DNA of 44,324 nt. Origin: Fibrobacter sp. (GTDB lineage: Bacteria > Fibrobacterota > Chitinivibrionia > Chitinivibrionales > Chitinispirillaceae). This document shows, one piece after another, positions 24,657 through 34,342 of the stretch. Position numbers and translations under genes: made by a program. How positions within the stretch are numbered: the stretch's first letter is position 1; the number at the start of each line of letters is the position of its first letter. Below the pieces are notes generated by a model. It did not search any database and was not told the DNA's origin. It saw nothing but the letters and a program-made list of their open reading frames with translations. The stretch is from assembly GCA_012513915.1 (NCBI GenBank), contig JAAZBG010000226.1, positions 1 to 44,324 on the forward strand, read 5' to 3'.

Positions 24657-26810
24657 TTATTTTTTCTTACCGCTTGCCATTCCGGTCTGGAAAATTGTTA
24701 CGCGATTCCGGCCGTTTTCTTTGGAAGTATAGAGCGCTTTGTCAGCAGAATCAATAAGTTGAGGCTGATTTGCTGCCAGTGATGGGAATGCGGCGATACC
24801 GATACTTACGGTGACACGCAACTGGCGGCCATTGGAATCAATTATATGGTTCTCGATTGTTGAACGAATCCTCTCCGCAATAATCAGTGCCCCCTGTTCA
24901 TTGGACTCCGGTACGATTACTGTAAATTCCTCACCGCCATATCGGGCAGCAATATCATTTGTCCTAAGAGACTTTCGGATACATTTTGAAATCTCTTTTA
25001 GCACAAGATCTCCAACCGGATGCCCATAGGTATCGTTGAATGACTTAAAATGATCGATATCCAATAAAAGTAACGAGACAGAACTTCCGTAACGACGTGT
25101 ACGCTCAATTTCCTTACTCAGCAGTTCCTGGAATTGACGGTGATTATTGAGTTCAGTAAGGCCGTCAGTGGTAGCAAGCTTTTCCATTCGCTGATAGAGA
25201 AGTGCACGTGCAAATGCAACCTGTGCATTTTCGACCAATGTTTTAAAGATTTGCACAATCTCCTCCAAATAAACATTTGGCCGGTCACTTTCAATTGAGT
25301 AAAGACCTCTGCATCTTCCTTCATCGTCAAGAATCGGAAAAATCAGAAGTGAACGTACAATAAGCGTCTGCAGTTCATTTGGAACAAAACGGTAATATTT
25401 TGTTGTATATAACTGGTAATCAGGGATGTTGACAAATGAACGTTTTTTAAACGCATAGGAATAGATTCCTGAATTAATAGGGAATTCAGATTCTTCAGGG
25501 ATATCGGGACTTACTCCGCTGATTTTGACAATTTTACCCATTCTTGTTTCGTCATCAAACAGAATCGCCATCTGACGTGTGCAGTGTGCAACTGACGGAC
25601 CGGTATGAAGCATCACATCAAAAACATCCGAGAGGTTTAATGACGTTGTCAAGAGGTGGCTTGCTTCATAAAAAATCTGGAATGTCCGCGCAGCCTGCTC
25701 CTGTAAAATACGCATTCTGGCATTTATGATAAGTGCAGCAGCAAGTGAGGAAAACCGCTTGAGGATATCCTTGTCCTGATCATGAAAGGCATTTTTGTCT
25801 AAACTGTCAAGTACCAGTGCGCCAAGCAGTTCGCCTTGTTCAGAGATAACCGGAACAGCAAGAATGGAGTTTACCTCCTGAGGAGAATTATAGTAATTGA
25901 TACTGGAATTATAGAACGACAGATCCCCGCTCATAAAAATCTTTTTGTCAGCAAGCTGTCCGATTATTCCATTTCCGGCTGCAATTGCAATACCTTTGTT
26001 AATACTGATACTCTTGGAATGGAACGAGTTAAGCATGAATGACTGTGTCGCGGTATCATAAGTAAATCCAAGCGTTGAGTAGGCCTTGAAATTTCTTCGC
26101 ATAAAGTAAACAACACTCGCAAGAAGATCATCAACATTGCCGATGCTGTTTTTAAGTTCTGACTGGAATTCGCCGCCAGCAGCAGCTACCTGGTTTCCTG
26201 GTATTTGAGTTGTATCTTTTCGTGTTGGTGCATTCTGAGTATCGCCTTGTTTTACGGGAGTTTTAGGTTTTTCCGCAGCTGCAATTCTAAGATAGCTTGA
26301 AGAAATAACTGATGGAAAAACACCGCTGACAATAAGGTAAACGATGGATAGTATGTTTTTTTCGTAATATTCCATGATAATGCTTACGGTGTCAAATAGT
26401 GTACCGTTAATAGCTTTGGTAACGATAGGATGAAAAAACTCACCAAGAATAAAAACAACTAAAGGCGGTACCCAGGCTCTATTGACACCAATAAGTGCTA
26501 TGGCGATGACGACAATAAAGTAGAGGGCCGGAAAATCGGCAATCATTACTCCGGGCACTTCAGGAATAAGGTGATTTGATGCAAAAGCGATTGCACCAAT
26601 TCCGAGTGCCTGGTAGGAATGAAGTCTGTTGTTGATATCTTTAAGAACAGAAAGCAGGGCGAAAATGAGTAACAGAAAAACAATACCTGTAGCAATTTCA
26701 TGAATAAAGGGTGTCGTAGATGCGGTTGTTTCCAAAAAACCACAAAGGGTAACAATTATTAATGATCCAAATAAAATTGACTCTGTTAAAGGCAAAAATT
26801 TCATTTTCAT
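24657..26810 (-). CDS. Membrane diguanylate cyclase with GAF domains (GGDEF protein)
   Basis: The 717-residue protein starts with about six hydrophobic membrane segments (residues 1-175). Two GAF-like domains follow (about 215-380 and 390-545; the first ends in ILAVPVISEQGELLGALVLDS, the second in SLLIFPILDDEGRCRGLYSIES). The C-terminal GGDEF domain spans about 550-705. The active-site motif is GGEEF at 625-629, and an RTND sequence ends five residues before it, matching the inhibitory I-site RxxD. DIDHFKSFNDTYGHPVGD, upstream, is intact. It should therefore make cyclic di-GMP and be product-inhibited. No EAL or PilZ partner is nearby. It is divergent from the glycosyltransferase gene with an 80-bp shared region. 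Confidence 0.93.
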   Translation of the reverse strand: MKMKFLPLTESILFGSLIIVTLCGFLETTASTTPFIHEIATGIVFLLLIFALLSVLKDINNRLHSYQALGIGAIAFASNHLIPEVPGVMIADFPALYFIVVIAIALIGVNRAWVPPLVVFILGEFFHPIVTKAINGTLFDTVSIIMEYYEKNILSIVYLIVSGVFPSVISSSYLRIAAAEKPKTPVKQGDTQNAPTRKDTTQIPGNQVAAAGGEFQSELKNSIGNVDDLLASVVYFMRRNFKAYSTLGFTYDTATQSFMLNSFHSKSISINKGIAIAAGNGIIGQLADKKIFMSGDLSFYNSSINYYNSPQEVNSILAVPVISEQGELLGALVLDSLDKNAFHDQDKDILKRFSSLAAALIINARMRILQEQAARTFQIFYEASHLLTTSLNLSDVFDVMLHTGPSVAHCTRQMAILFDDETRMGKIVKISGVSPDIPEESEFPINSGIYSYAFKKRSFVNIPDYQLYTTKYYRFVPNELQTLIVRSLLIFPILDDEGRCRGLYSIESDRPNVYLEEIVQIFKTLVENAQVAFARALLYQRMEKLATTDGLTELNNHRQFQELLSKEIERTRRYGSSVSLLLLDIDHFKSFNDTYGHPVGDLVLKEISKCIRKSLRTNDIAARYGGEEFTVIVPESNEQGALIIAERIRSTIENHIIDSNGRQLRVTVSIGIAAFPSLAANQPQLIDSADKALYTSKENGRNRVTIFQTGMASGKKK

Positions 26811-26889
26811 TGAAAATCCCGTGCTCGCATGATCTACTTTATAAGGAATGATATCAGTACTGAAACATATTTTCTAATTCTATAACATA

Positions 26890-27996
26890 ATGAATAAAAA
26901 AGCAAAGTTTTCCGGACGGGCACGACAGTTTTTTTACTCTGTTCTCGGAAGTACCAGAACAAAATCAATTATATCGCTCTATTACAGGAAGAAATTCAGG
27001 AAGAAGTTTTTCAGTTTTCCTGTGGATCCACAGTCGATCGACAATGTTCTGGTTGTGCTTCCTGAGAGTACACTTGAGATTTTGTATCAGTTGAAAAATA
27101 TCCTCTCAATGATGGCGATTTTCACCAATGCGAAGGTGACTGCACTCTGTCCCGATACGGGCGTAGCACTTTTAAAAATGATTCCGGAACTTGAAATAGT
27201 AGAGTATCCAACAGATGATCCTGACCGGTTCATAGTTTTCAGTTTTTTTAAACGTCAATTTAAAAATAATGTTGATATATGTATCCTGCTCGACAGGACT
27301 CCCGACATCGCGAAAGTTTCATTTGTGGTTTCAACAAATGCGCAAATTAGGGCAGGGTATAAGGATACTGTTGATTTTCCGTTTCTTAACCTGAAAGTCG
27401 GTGCGAATCCTGATGACCACTATCTGCCTCAAAGAAATTGTATGATGGCTGAGAAGTTTGGAAAAGGATTCAAAACATTAAAATTCAGCGTATCCAAAAA
27501 TCTCATCGATGAAGTTGAATGTCTGCTTAAAGAACAACGGATTTCATATGGTGATGGATTAATTGGCGTTGATGCGCTCTATTTTCTTGATAAGTATGGT
27601 CAGCAGTGGTTTCTTAAGCTGGTGGCGCTGATAAAAAAAGAGTTTTCTGCAAATATCTACTGTTACCTCTTCCGTGAACCATCGCAAAAGGAAGTAACCT
27701 TTTTTACTGGTGAGAAAATCCGGTGTATAACTCCGCTTGTTGAATCGCGACTTGCAGCACTTGTCACCAAAACATCACTGATTGTATCATCAAACTCTGT
27801 TTTTTATGGTCTCGGGGCGATGTTTGGAATCAAAGCTATAGGATTCTTTAACAGTGATGACTACAAAATTTTCTGTCCGGGCACACGAAATGTGCAAGGT
27901 GTTATCTACGATGAAAAAACTGATGAACAGTGTCTGGTTGAGTTGTGTACCCAGATGAAGCACATGATGGAACCGACCGCGCATCATAAAAAATGA
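26890..27996 (+). CDS. Putative glycosyltransferase family 9-like protein
   Basis: The 368-residue protein resembles the GT9 (ADP-heptose:LPS heptosyltransferase) fold. An early DNVLVVLPESTLEIL strand-loop occurs near residue 50, followed by NVDICILLDRTPD, INAQIRAGY-type NAQIRAGYKD, a LIGVDALYFLD second Rossmann start, and the late ESRLAALVTKTSLIVSSNSVFYGLGAMFGIKAIGFF, where GT9 enzymes have the 'SDSGPMHLA' sugar-nucleotide loop. That loop is degenerate here, so activity is uncertain. The N-terminal 40 residues are strongly basic. There is no clear Shine-Dalgarno before the ATG. It may act in lipopolysaccharide or other glycan assembly. Confidence 0.55.
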   Translation: MNKKAKFSGRARQFFYSVLGSTRTKSIISLYYRKKFRKKFFSFPVDPQSIDNVLVVLPESTLEILYQLKNILSMMAIFTNAKVTALCPDTGVALLKMIPELEIVEYPTDDPDRFIVFSFFKRQFKNNVDICILLDRTPDIAKVSFVVSTNAQIRAGYKDTVDFPFLNLKVGANPDDHYLPQRNCMMAEKFGKGFKTLKFSVSKNLIDEVECLLKEQRISYGDGLIGVDALYFLDKYGQQWFLKLVALIKKEFSANIYCYLFREPSQKEVTFFTGEKIRCITPLVESRLAALVTKTSLIVSSNSVFYGLGAMFGIKAIGFFNSDDYKIFCPGTRNVQGVIYDEKTDEQCLVELCTQMKHMMEPTAHHKK

Positions 27997-28238
27997 ACAG
28001 TAGCATTCCCGCATACGATTGAGAAAATCCACGCAAAGTGATTGTTTTTCCTTAGATTAAGTTCTAACGCTGCTCATGTGTTTTTTTTCTTGCAATTATA
28101 TTTATTTATTTAAAAATTAATGCGTTACAACAATGTGGCGATAATATTCATGTATAGTTGTGTAAACTTTTGTGCTATTTGGAGTAAATAATAAAAAAAA
28201 GGTATAGTTGCATTTTACATAAATGATATAATGAAGTG

Positions 28239-28267
28239 TTGACTGTTGTTGAGTGGCAGATTGTAAT
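28239..28267 (+). promoter_or_regulatory. Sigma70-type promoter candidate for the transpeptidase-coiled-coil operon
   Basis: TTGACT and TGTAAT are separated by exactly 17 bases and lie about 86 bp upstream of the first ATG. They are in the 27997-28352 intergenic region, which otherwise shows only AT-rich sequence. Confidence 0.5.
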
Positions 28268-28352
28268 GGCTTAACTCAGGATAATCCTAAAACATTTATT
28301 TATAGTTCAAAGGGAAGCGGGTTCATTTCCCTGACAATTGTGGAAGCTTGGT

Positions 28353-30041
28353 ATGTTTGAAAAGTTACAAAAAAAAATAGCCCTGCAAATCACAAAGATT
28401 ACAATATGGTACAACGCCTGGAAGGAAGCACGGGAGATTGTAAGAGCGTATAATCATGATGAACCGATTAAAAAACGATACAACAGGTTTGTTCAGAAAC
28501 ATTTGAGAGAAATAAAACTGGGTGTGGTCTGGGTGATTATAATCGGATTGGTTTCAACTGGTACTGTTGTTACATTGGATTATCTAAAGAAAACTGAACC
28601 TCAGCGAAAAGCTACAGCACTTGTTAAAAAAGAGAATGCCCGGAAAAAACAGGTGGCTTTACAGGTAAAGAATGCTGAACAGAGACGTAAACTTGATTCA
28701 GTAAAAAATGCTGAAGCGGTTAAAAAACAGGAATCGATTCAAAAGGTACTTGCCACCAAAAAAGCCGAGGATAGTATACAAAGAGATAACGAGGAGAAGC
28801 TCAGGAATAAGCAAAAACTTTTGGCGCAGGCAATTAATGACAGTATCAGAAATGCACAGTTGCATAAAAGCGGTATTGACAGTACTGTAACGCAGAGTTC
28901 AGACACCATTATAAGCAGCGATTCAGCTGGACGTTCTGGAATGGTTATTACACAAAAAAAAGTATCATTTTTTGACAACGTGAAGAAGTTTTTTAAAACG
29001 AAGAATTACAAGTCGGAAAGAAAAGCAATAGAACGTAATTCTGGTGACATTGAAACAATTTCAAAAGGTACTAATGTGGCAGCGATCAATTATCCAAATA
29101 CACCGGTGACAGCTGCTGATACTCCTGTTGCGAAAAGGATGCTGCAACCACCATTGTATAAGACATCATTTAGAGCTGATTATTCAATTCTTGTTGCAAA
29201 TAAAGCACAAAAAAAAATGTACATAGTAAAGCAAACCAACGGGATGGAATGGAAGGTGGAGAAAGAGTATCCTGTTACCATTGGTGCAGGATTAAGTGGC
29301 CCCAAGCTGGCAGAAGGTGACAAGCGTACGCCGGAAGGTATATATTTCATACTTCTTAAAAGAATAAAAAGTGAATTGAATGAGATTTATGGTCCACTTG
29401 CGTATGTTTTAAATTATCCTAATGAAGAGGACAGGAAGGAAGGAAGAACCGGTCAGGGCATCTGGATTCATGGAACGAAAGGTGACGGAGATCCTGTACC
29501 GACAAAAGGATGTATATCATTGAAGAACTCAATGATGTTTGATATACAAAAATATATTGCTGACGGGAAGGGGACTCCTGTTGTAATAGTAAATGATTCT
29601 GTAAATGAAGACCCTCTGATACATATTAAATTTGATAAAATCAATACAAAACGTAAGGAGATTCTTGCTGCTCAGGAAATGTTGCTTGCAGAAGTAACTA
29701 CATTCCTTGATGCGTGGGTGACAGCATGGGAATCAAGAGATATAGACCAGTATGCACAATTCTATTCAGAAAAGAATTTTAACAGCCAGGGTGTGAAGTG
29801 GAATAGCTGGAAAGAGAAGAAAATTCAGACGTTCACAATGTACGCAACCATTGACGTTGCTATTGAAAATGTTAAACTCACGGATTGGACTGAAAACAGT
29901 ATAGAAATCAAGTTTCTGCAAAATTACAGATCTGATCAGAAATTTTTTGAAAATGGTAAAAAACTGTTACTTGTGAAGGATAGTCTTTCCTGGAAAATTA
30001 TCCGGGAAACTACAATCCCTAAAGAGGAGATCCTTTTATGA
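28353..30041 (+). CDS. Membrane-anchored YkuD-fold L,D-transpeptidase/carboxypeptidase with NTF2-like domain (Csd6/Pgp2-like)
   Basis: I use the ATG at 28353 (562 residues; a TTG 15 bases upstream is possible). A basic cytoplasmic segment (1-55) precedes one transmembrane helix (about 56-78), and an Ala/Lys/Glu-rich coiled coil (about 80-165) leads to a low-complexity linker. The YkuD domain (about 262-410) contains IWIHGTKGDGDPVPTKGC, with His373 and catalytic Cys387. A C-terminal NTF2-like domain (about 430-562) contains FLDAWVTAWESRDIDQYAQFY. YkuD followed by NTF2 is the arrangement of Csd6 of Helicobacter pylori and Pgp2 of Campylobacter jejuni, enzymes that trim murein peptides and set helical cell shape. 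The stop overlaps the next start by four bases (ATGA), so it is coupled to the coiled-coil protein. Confidence 0.85.
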   Translation: MFEKLQKKIALQITKITIWYNAWKEAREIVRAYNHDEPIKKRYNRFVQKHLREIKLGVVWVIIIGLVSTGTVVTLDYLKKTEPQRKATALVKKENARKKQVALQVKNAEQRRKLDSVKNAEAVKKQESIQKVLATKKAEDSIQRDNEEKLRNKQKLLAQAINDSIRNAQLHKSGIDSTVTQSSDTIISSDSAGRSGMVITQKKVSFFDNVKKFFKTKNYKSERKAIERNSGDIETISKGTNVAAINYPNTPVTAADTPVAKRMLQPPLYKTSFRADYSILVANKAQKKMYIVKQTNGMEWKVEKEYPVTIGAGLSGPKLAEGDKRTPEGIYFILLKRIKSELNEIYGPLAYVLNYPNEEDRKEGRTGQGIWIHGTKGDGDPVPTKGCISLKNSMMFDIQKYIADGKGTPVVIVNDSVNEDPLIHIKFDKINTKRKEILAAQEMLLAEVTTFLDAWVTAWESRDIDQYAQFYSEKNFNSQGVKWNSWKEKKIQTFTMYATIDVAIENVKLTDWTENSIEIKFLQNYRSDQKFFENGKKLLLVKDSLSWKIIRETTIPKEEILL

Positions 30042-32635
30042 TTTTTTCATCGAGGAAAAAGGATGGTGAGCAGGAGAATGTGAATCTTGAAGAGAACATG
30101 AATCAGTTTCAGGATCTCCTGAGAAGTGCGTTGAATGAGAAAGCAGAACTGCACTCTCTATTGGCGTCAATGCAGAATGAACGTTTGCAAACGCAATCTG
30201 ACAGGCAGTGTGTTGAGGATCTCAAAAAAAATATTGAGATACTTCGCGCAGATTATTCTGTTGTAAAAAATGATGTCACAGAAATTACTTCGGGTGTGGA
30301 AAAAGTATCTGAAGCAATTTCTGAGACTGCGCTGCTGGAGTCAAGAATGAAACGTATGGAAGAGATGCTGCTTCACTTGACTAAAAACGAAAACTACGTA
30401 GAGCAGCTGGCTGTTAAAGTAGATGAGGTTATGAAACGGCTTGAGGAAGGCGAGAGTGGATCGTTACGTAAGAGCCTGGAATCTGTTGATGAAATCGAAA
30501 CTCGTCAGAAAAAACTTGAGGAAACACTTGATAAATTTGAAGTACGTTTTAATTCATCAACGGAAACGTTTACAAAAACTCAAAAGGAAATCAATGATGC
30601 AATCATTAATTCAGAACGGCTTATGGAAAATCTGGGGGAGCTCGAAAATGAGGTTGACAGGTTTAAGCTCATTAAAGAAAAAATCGACAATTTAAATGTC
30701 CTGTCTGCACATGTTGATGCGAAAGTAAAGTCACTTGAAAACCAGCAGGTTGTCATTTTACGGGCAAATCAGAATATTGCAACACTTAAAACAACGCTTG
30801 CAAGCATGGAACTTGATCTGAAGCACCTGACTGCAAAACAGACAATTATTGATAAGGCAATGTCAAACATTGCGACAATCGACGCACGCCTTGAGGCAAG
30901 TGTTACGCAGATTAATGAAATAAAAAGGCTTGAGCATGAAGGTGATCAGCTGATCAGGAAGGTCGAAGAGATCAAGGAGCTTGAGGCACGTTTTGACAAT
31001 CAGTTGATTGATTTTCAAAGAAAGAGCAAGCATATCGATGATGTCAATGAGAAAGTGCATGAACTTAACAATACTGCAAAACATGCTGAAGCAGTACATA
31101 ATACACTGCTCAAACAGCAGCAGTTTATCGAAAATACAAGAAATCAGGTCATGGAATATGAGAAGTTTGCAGACAAAATCCGTGTAAAGATCGAAGAGGT
31201 TTCTCAGGAATGGCAGGCAGTTGATAATCTGAGTAATCGTATAAAAGGTGTCGAATTAAAGATCGTGGAATCTGAAAGCCGGGTTGATGCAATTCAACAG
31301 AAAGAAAAAGAGTTCGAGAGCTTCGAAAATCGTATGGATCAATTTAAACAGCTTATTGAGGAAACCTGTCAGAAAGAGGAACAGGTTATATCACACAGAG
31401 CCGAGGTTGAAGCAACCAATAAAGATGTGGAAAAGTTCTTTATTACGATAAGTGAACTTGACGATAAAATAAGAGTGCTCAGTCAGCATCAACAGGATAT
31501 AGAATCTATTTCTGTAAGTATTGATCAGTTGAAAGTGCTGTCGGATGTTACTAATGAACGCATTAAAAGCACCGAGGAAAAAGCGCGTATTATCGGTGAA
31601 GTACAACTTAAGATTGAAGATCTCGGGAAAATGGTAGATGAAATTGATGAACGGATAGCAACGCAGTTGCAGCGGAAGGCGATGATTGATAAAACAGAGA
31701 AACGGCTCGATCAACTCAACTATCTCCTCGGTGATATCAACATGAAAATTCAGAGTCTTGGAAAAGATCAGAAGATTGTTGATGACATTACTGAGCAACT
31801 TTCTGCAATATCGGTACAGTCACTTGAAGCGAAAAACATGATGGCCCGCCTGTCAGAAGAGCGTCAGGCTCTGCTTCAGGAGGAAACAAAGATCGTTACG
31901 CTGCGTGAGGAGCTTGATGATCTGTTCAAAACCGGGCGTAAAAATCTTGAGTCGTTTATGGAAGAGACAATCGGGACTCAGAAAACCGTTGAGGAATATA
32001 AGGGTAAATTTGATCGGATAATTGATGAAATTAATGACAAAATCAGAACTATTGACCAGTACAAAGTTGAAATCAACAAAACGGAAAAACAGTTCGCCGA
32101 AGTCGAAAAGCATCTTGAACATCTGCGTGTTGAAATGGAACAGATCAATCGGAGAACAACAAAAATTGATACTATTGATACAAGGCTTGTCAATGTTGAT
32201 ATGGTTGTTTCCGATATGGAAAACAAGATCGATGCTATTGATAAAGGAAAAGATATCGTTGTTGCCACGCAGAAGAAGGTTGATGGTCTCAATGATTCTA
32301 TCGAGCGGGCATCACAACAGATTGATGTAATTAATACTCGGGCAAAGGAAATTGAAAAGGTCGGGCATCAGGTTGAAGATATGATGAATATGACCGATAT
32401 GATTGAAAAGCGTATCCGGGAACTTGCCCGTGAAAAACAACTTATTAAAGAAGCTGAAAGCCGCATTTCAAGCCTCAGTATTCTTATGGAGGATATTAAG
32501 GCATCAATGGTTAACCTTACCAATGAACAGCAGCAGATTCAAAAGGTTGTCGAAAAAACATCAGAACTGCAGTTTCTGCTTGGCGAAGTTGAGTCAAAGA
32601 TACGGCAATTCAAGCAGGAAAAAGAACAACTGTAA
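30038..32635 (+). CDS. Giant cytoplasmic coiled-coil protein coupled to the transpeptidase
   Basis: The 865-residue protein is almost wholly coiled coil: heptads run from about residue 20 to the end with very few prolines and glycines, and there is no signal peptide or transmembrane segment. A loose unit of about 40-45 residues recurs, of the form I-x2-hydrophobic-x4-L-x6-I-x3-I-x2-L-x3-Q-x2-I. Examples are KTEKRLDQLNYLLGDINMKI and AESRISSLSILMEDIKASM. The start overlaps the transpeptidase stop by four bases and GAGGAG precedes it. Length and composition resemble filament-forming or SMC-neck-like scaffolds. A scaffold or cytoskeletal role is inferred from composition and operon context; no enzyme motif is present. 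Confidence 0.82.
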   Translation: MIFSSRKKDGEQENVNLEENMNQFQDLLRSALNEKAELHSLLASMQNERLQTQSDRQCVEDLKKNIEILRADYSVVKNDVTEITSGVEKVSEAISETALLESRMKRMEEMLLHLTKNENYVEQLAVKVDEVMKRLEEGESGSLRKSLESVDEIETRQKKLEETLDKFEVRFNSSTETFTKTQKEINDAIINSERLMENLGELENEVDRFKLIKEKIDNLNVLSAHVDAKVKSLENQQVVILRANQNIATLKTTLASMELDLKHLTAKQTIIDKAMSNIATIDARLEASVTQINEIKRLEHEGDQLIRKVEEIKELEARFDNQLIDFQRKSKHIDDVNEKVHELNNTAKHAEAVHNTLLKQQQFIENTRNQVMEYEKFADKIRVKIEEVSQEWQAVDNLSNRIKGVELKIVESESRVDAIQQKEKEFESFENRMDQFKQLIEETCQKEEQVISHRAEVEATNKDVEKFFITISELDDKIRVLSQHQQDIESISVSIDQLKVLSDVTNERIKSTEEKARIIGEVQLKIEDLGKMVDEIDERIATQLQRKAMIDKTEKRLDQLNYLLGDINMKIQSLGKDQKIVDDITEQLSAISVQSLEAKNMMARLSEERQALLQEETKIVTLREELDDLFKTGRKNLESFMEETIGTQKTVEEYKGKFDRIIDEINDKIRTIDQYKVEINKTEKQFAEVEKHLEHLRVEMEQINRRTTKIDTIDTRLVNVDMVVSDMENKIDAIDKGKDIVVATQKKVDGLNDSIERASQQIDVINTRAKEIEKVGHQVEDMMNMTDMIEKRIRELAREKQLIKEAESRISSLSILMEDIKASMVNLTNEQQQIQKVVEKTSELQFLLGEVESKIRQFKQEKEQL

Positions 32636-32656
32636 GACCAGTCTCACGTATTGAAT

Positions 32657-32694
32657 AAAAACGACCGGAGAAATCGATTTCTTCCGGTCGTTTT
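32657..32694 (+). terminator. Intrinsic terminator of the coiled-coil operon
   Basis: AAAACGACCGG pairs with CCGGTCGTTTT around a self-complementary GAAATCGATTTC, giving a long stem that ends in Ts. It starts 22 bases after the stop codon. Confidence 0.88.
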
Positions 32695-32909
32695 CCCATT
32701 TATAACGGAATAATTTTAAATTAAAGTGCCTGGACTATCATTGTGAGCATTGCAAAAATTATTTTCTGATTAGTAATTCAGCGATTTCAGTCAGTGCAGT
32801 TAGTTAAAATACAAGAGTATTTGATACCAATTAAAAAGTTGCTGTTGTTACAAATTCGTTGAAATGTAGTAATCATTATGTAAAACAATCCGAAAAGTGA
32901 ATTTCCAGA

Positions 32910-32938
32910 TTGACGGAATACTTTTATGCGTAAAATAT
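32910..32938 (+). promoter_or_regulatory. Promoter candidate for glgC
   Basis: TTGACG and AAATAT are separated by 17 bases; the -10 hexamer ends 44 bases before the glgC start codon. It is the best hexamer pair in the 32695-32982 gap. Confidence 0.45.
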
Positions 32939-32982
32939 ATACACAGGTTACAATAAAAAAACACAGTACGAAAGGGTAGGCA

Positions 32983-34245
32983 ATGGCTACAGATAAGGTA
33001 ACGTCGATTATTCTTGCAGGAGGTCAGGGAACCCGTTTACATCCACTCACTGATGCACGTTCAAAGCCGGCTGTTCCGATTGGTGGAAAATTCAGGCTTA
33101 TTGATATTCCCATCAGCAACTGTCTGCATCATGGTATTCGATCAATCTGGGTTCTTACACAATTTGCGTCAGAATCACTGCACCGTCATATTTTCCAGTC
33201 GTATAGAATGGATTCGTTCTCAAGTGGCTTTGTGTCGGTTCTTGCGGCTTCCCAGACTCCTGATAGTAAAGGATGGTATCAGGGTACTGCTGATGCAGTC
33301 AGGAAAAACATGGTTAATTTTAGAAAAGCTGGTGATACGATATTGCTTTTGAGCGGTGATCATCTTTACAGAATGGATTTTCAGAAGTTTATAAAGTTTC
33401 ATAATGATAACAATGCCGATATATCTCTTGCTGTTATTCCGGTTGAGCGGTCGCAGGTGCGGGAACTTGGTATCATGAAACTTGATGATAATTCAAGGGT
33501 GACTAAATTTGTTGAAAAACCGACTGATAAATCGATCGTTGATGAATTCGAAATTCCTGAAAATCTTCGTGCAAAAAATGAACTTTTCGGTAGTGAAGAT
33601 AAAACGCATGTCGGATCAATGGGTATCTACTTGTTTAGCAAAAAAGTATTGTTCGATTTGCTTAATCAGTATGACTATGATGACTTCGGGAAGCAGATTA
33701 TACCAGCTGCCATATCAGATTATAATGTTTACGCCTATCCGTTTAACGGGTATTGGGAGGATATTGGAACAATAAGGGCTTTTTTTGATGCACATATTGA
33801 AATGACAAAAAAGAATCCGCCTTTTAATTTTTTTGATCAGGATAAGCCAATATTTACACGTGCACGATTTCTTCCTGCCGCCAAGATCAGTGGCGCATCA
33901 ATAAATTCATCAATTGTGTGTGAAGGGTCAATTATTGATGTCGCAACAATTTCAGATAGTATTATCGGGTTAAGGTCTGTAATCCGTTCGGGTTCAAAGC
34001 TTTCAAAGGTGATTCTTATGGGATCTGATTTTTTTGAAAATGAGACTGAAGAAACCGGACTTGGTATTGGCAAAAATTGTGTAATAGAAAATGCAATTAT
34101 CGACAAGGATGTCCGTATTGGTGATGATGTGTATCTTGTTAACAAGGACAAAATTCAGAATGGTGAGAAGGATGGTATCTATATCAGAGAGGGTATTATA
34201 ATCGTTCCTAAATCAACACGGATAAAGTCCGGTTTTCAGTTGTAA
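32983..34245 (+). CDS. glgC: Glucose-1-phosphate adenylyltransferase (ADP-glucose pyrophosphorylase)
   Basis: The 420-residue protein has the nucleotidyltransferase signature LAGGQGTRLHPLT (about residues 12-24) and KPAVPIGGKFRLIDIPISN. The WYQGTADAVRKN block is followed by LSGDHLYRMD, the sugar-phosphate site FVEKP, and GSMGIYLF. A left-handed beta-helix C-terminus ends at residue 420 (ISDSIIGLRSVIRSGSKLSKVILMGSD region). It makes ADP-glucose from glucose-1-phosphate and ATP, the committed step of glycogen synthesis. The start follows AAAGGGTAGG. The phosphoglucomutase gene 97 bp downstream supplies its substrate, so a common transcript is likely. Confidence 0.96.
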   Translation: MATDKVTSIILAGGQGTRLHPLTDARSKPAVPIGGKFRLIDIPISNCLHHGIRSIWVLTQFASESLHRHIFQSYRMDSFSSGFVSVLAASQTPDSKGWYQGTADAVRKNMVNFRKAGDTILLLSGDHLYRMDFQKFIKFHNDNNADISLAVIPVERSQVRELGIMKLDDNSRVTKFVEKPTDKSIVDEFEIPENLRAKNELFGSEDKTHVGSMGIYLFSKKVLFDLLNQYDYDDFGKQIIPAAISDYNVYAYPFNGYWEDIGTIRAFFDAHIEMTKKNPPFNFFDQDKPIFTRARFLPAAKISGASINSSIVCEGSIIDVATISDSIIGLRSVIRSGSKLSKVILMGSDFFENETEETGLGIGKNCVIENAIIDKDVRIGDDVYLVNKDKIQNGEKDGIYIREGIIIVPKSTRIKSGFQL

Positions 34246-34342
34246 TGTAATTCATGATCCATTGACAGGATTGTTGTGATGTTGATGGATCGTAATAAAA
34301 TAGGTAGTATCGTTTTGATTTTTAGCTTCAGGAGATGTATTG

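Noticed and set aside
30038..32635. DNA repeat array or CRISPR
   Set aside because: The apparent periodicity is at protein level (heptads and ~40-residue units); no conserved nucleotide repeat with regular spacers is present, and no CRISPR array is seen anywhere in the window.
30038..32635. SMC/RecN ATPase
   Set aside because: The coiled coil lacks Walker A, ABC signature and Walker B motifs at either end.
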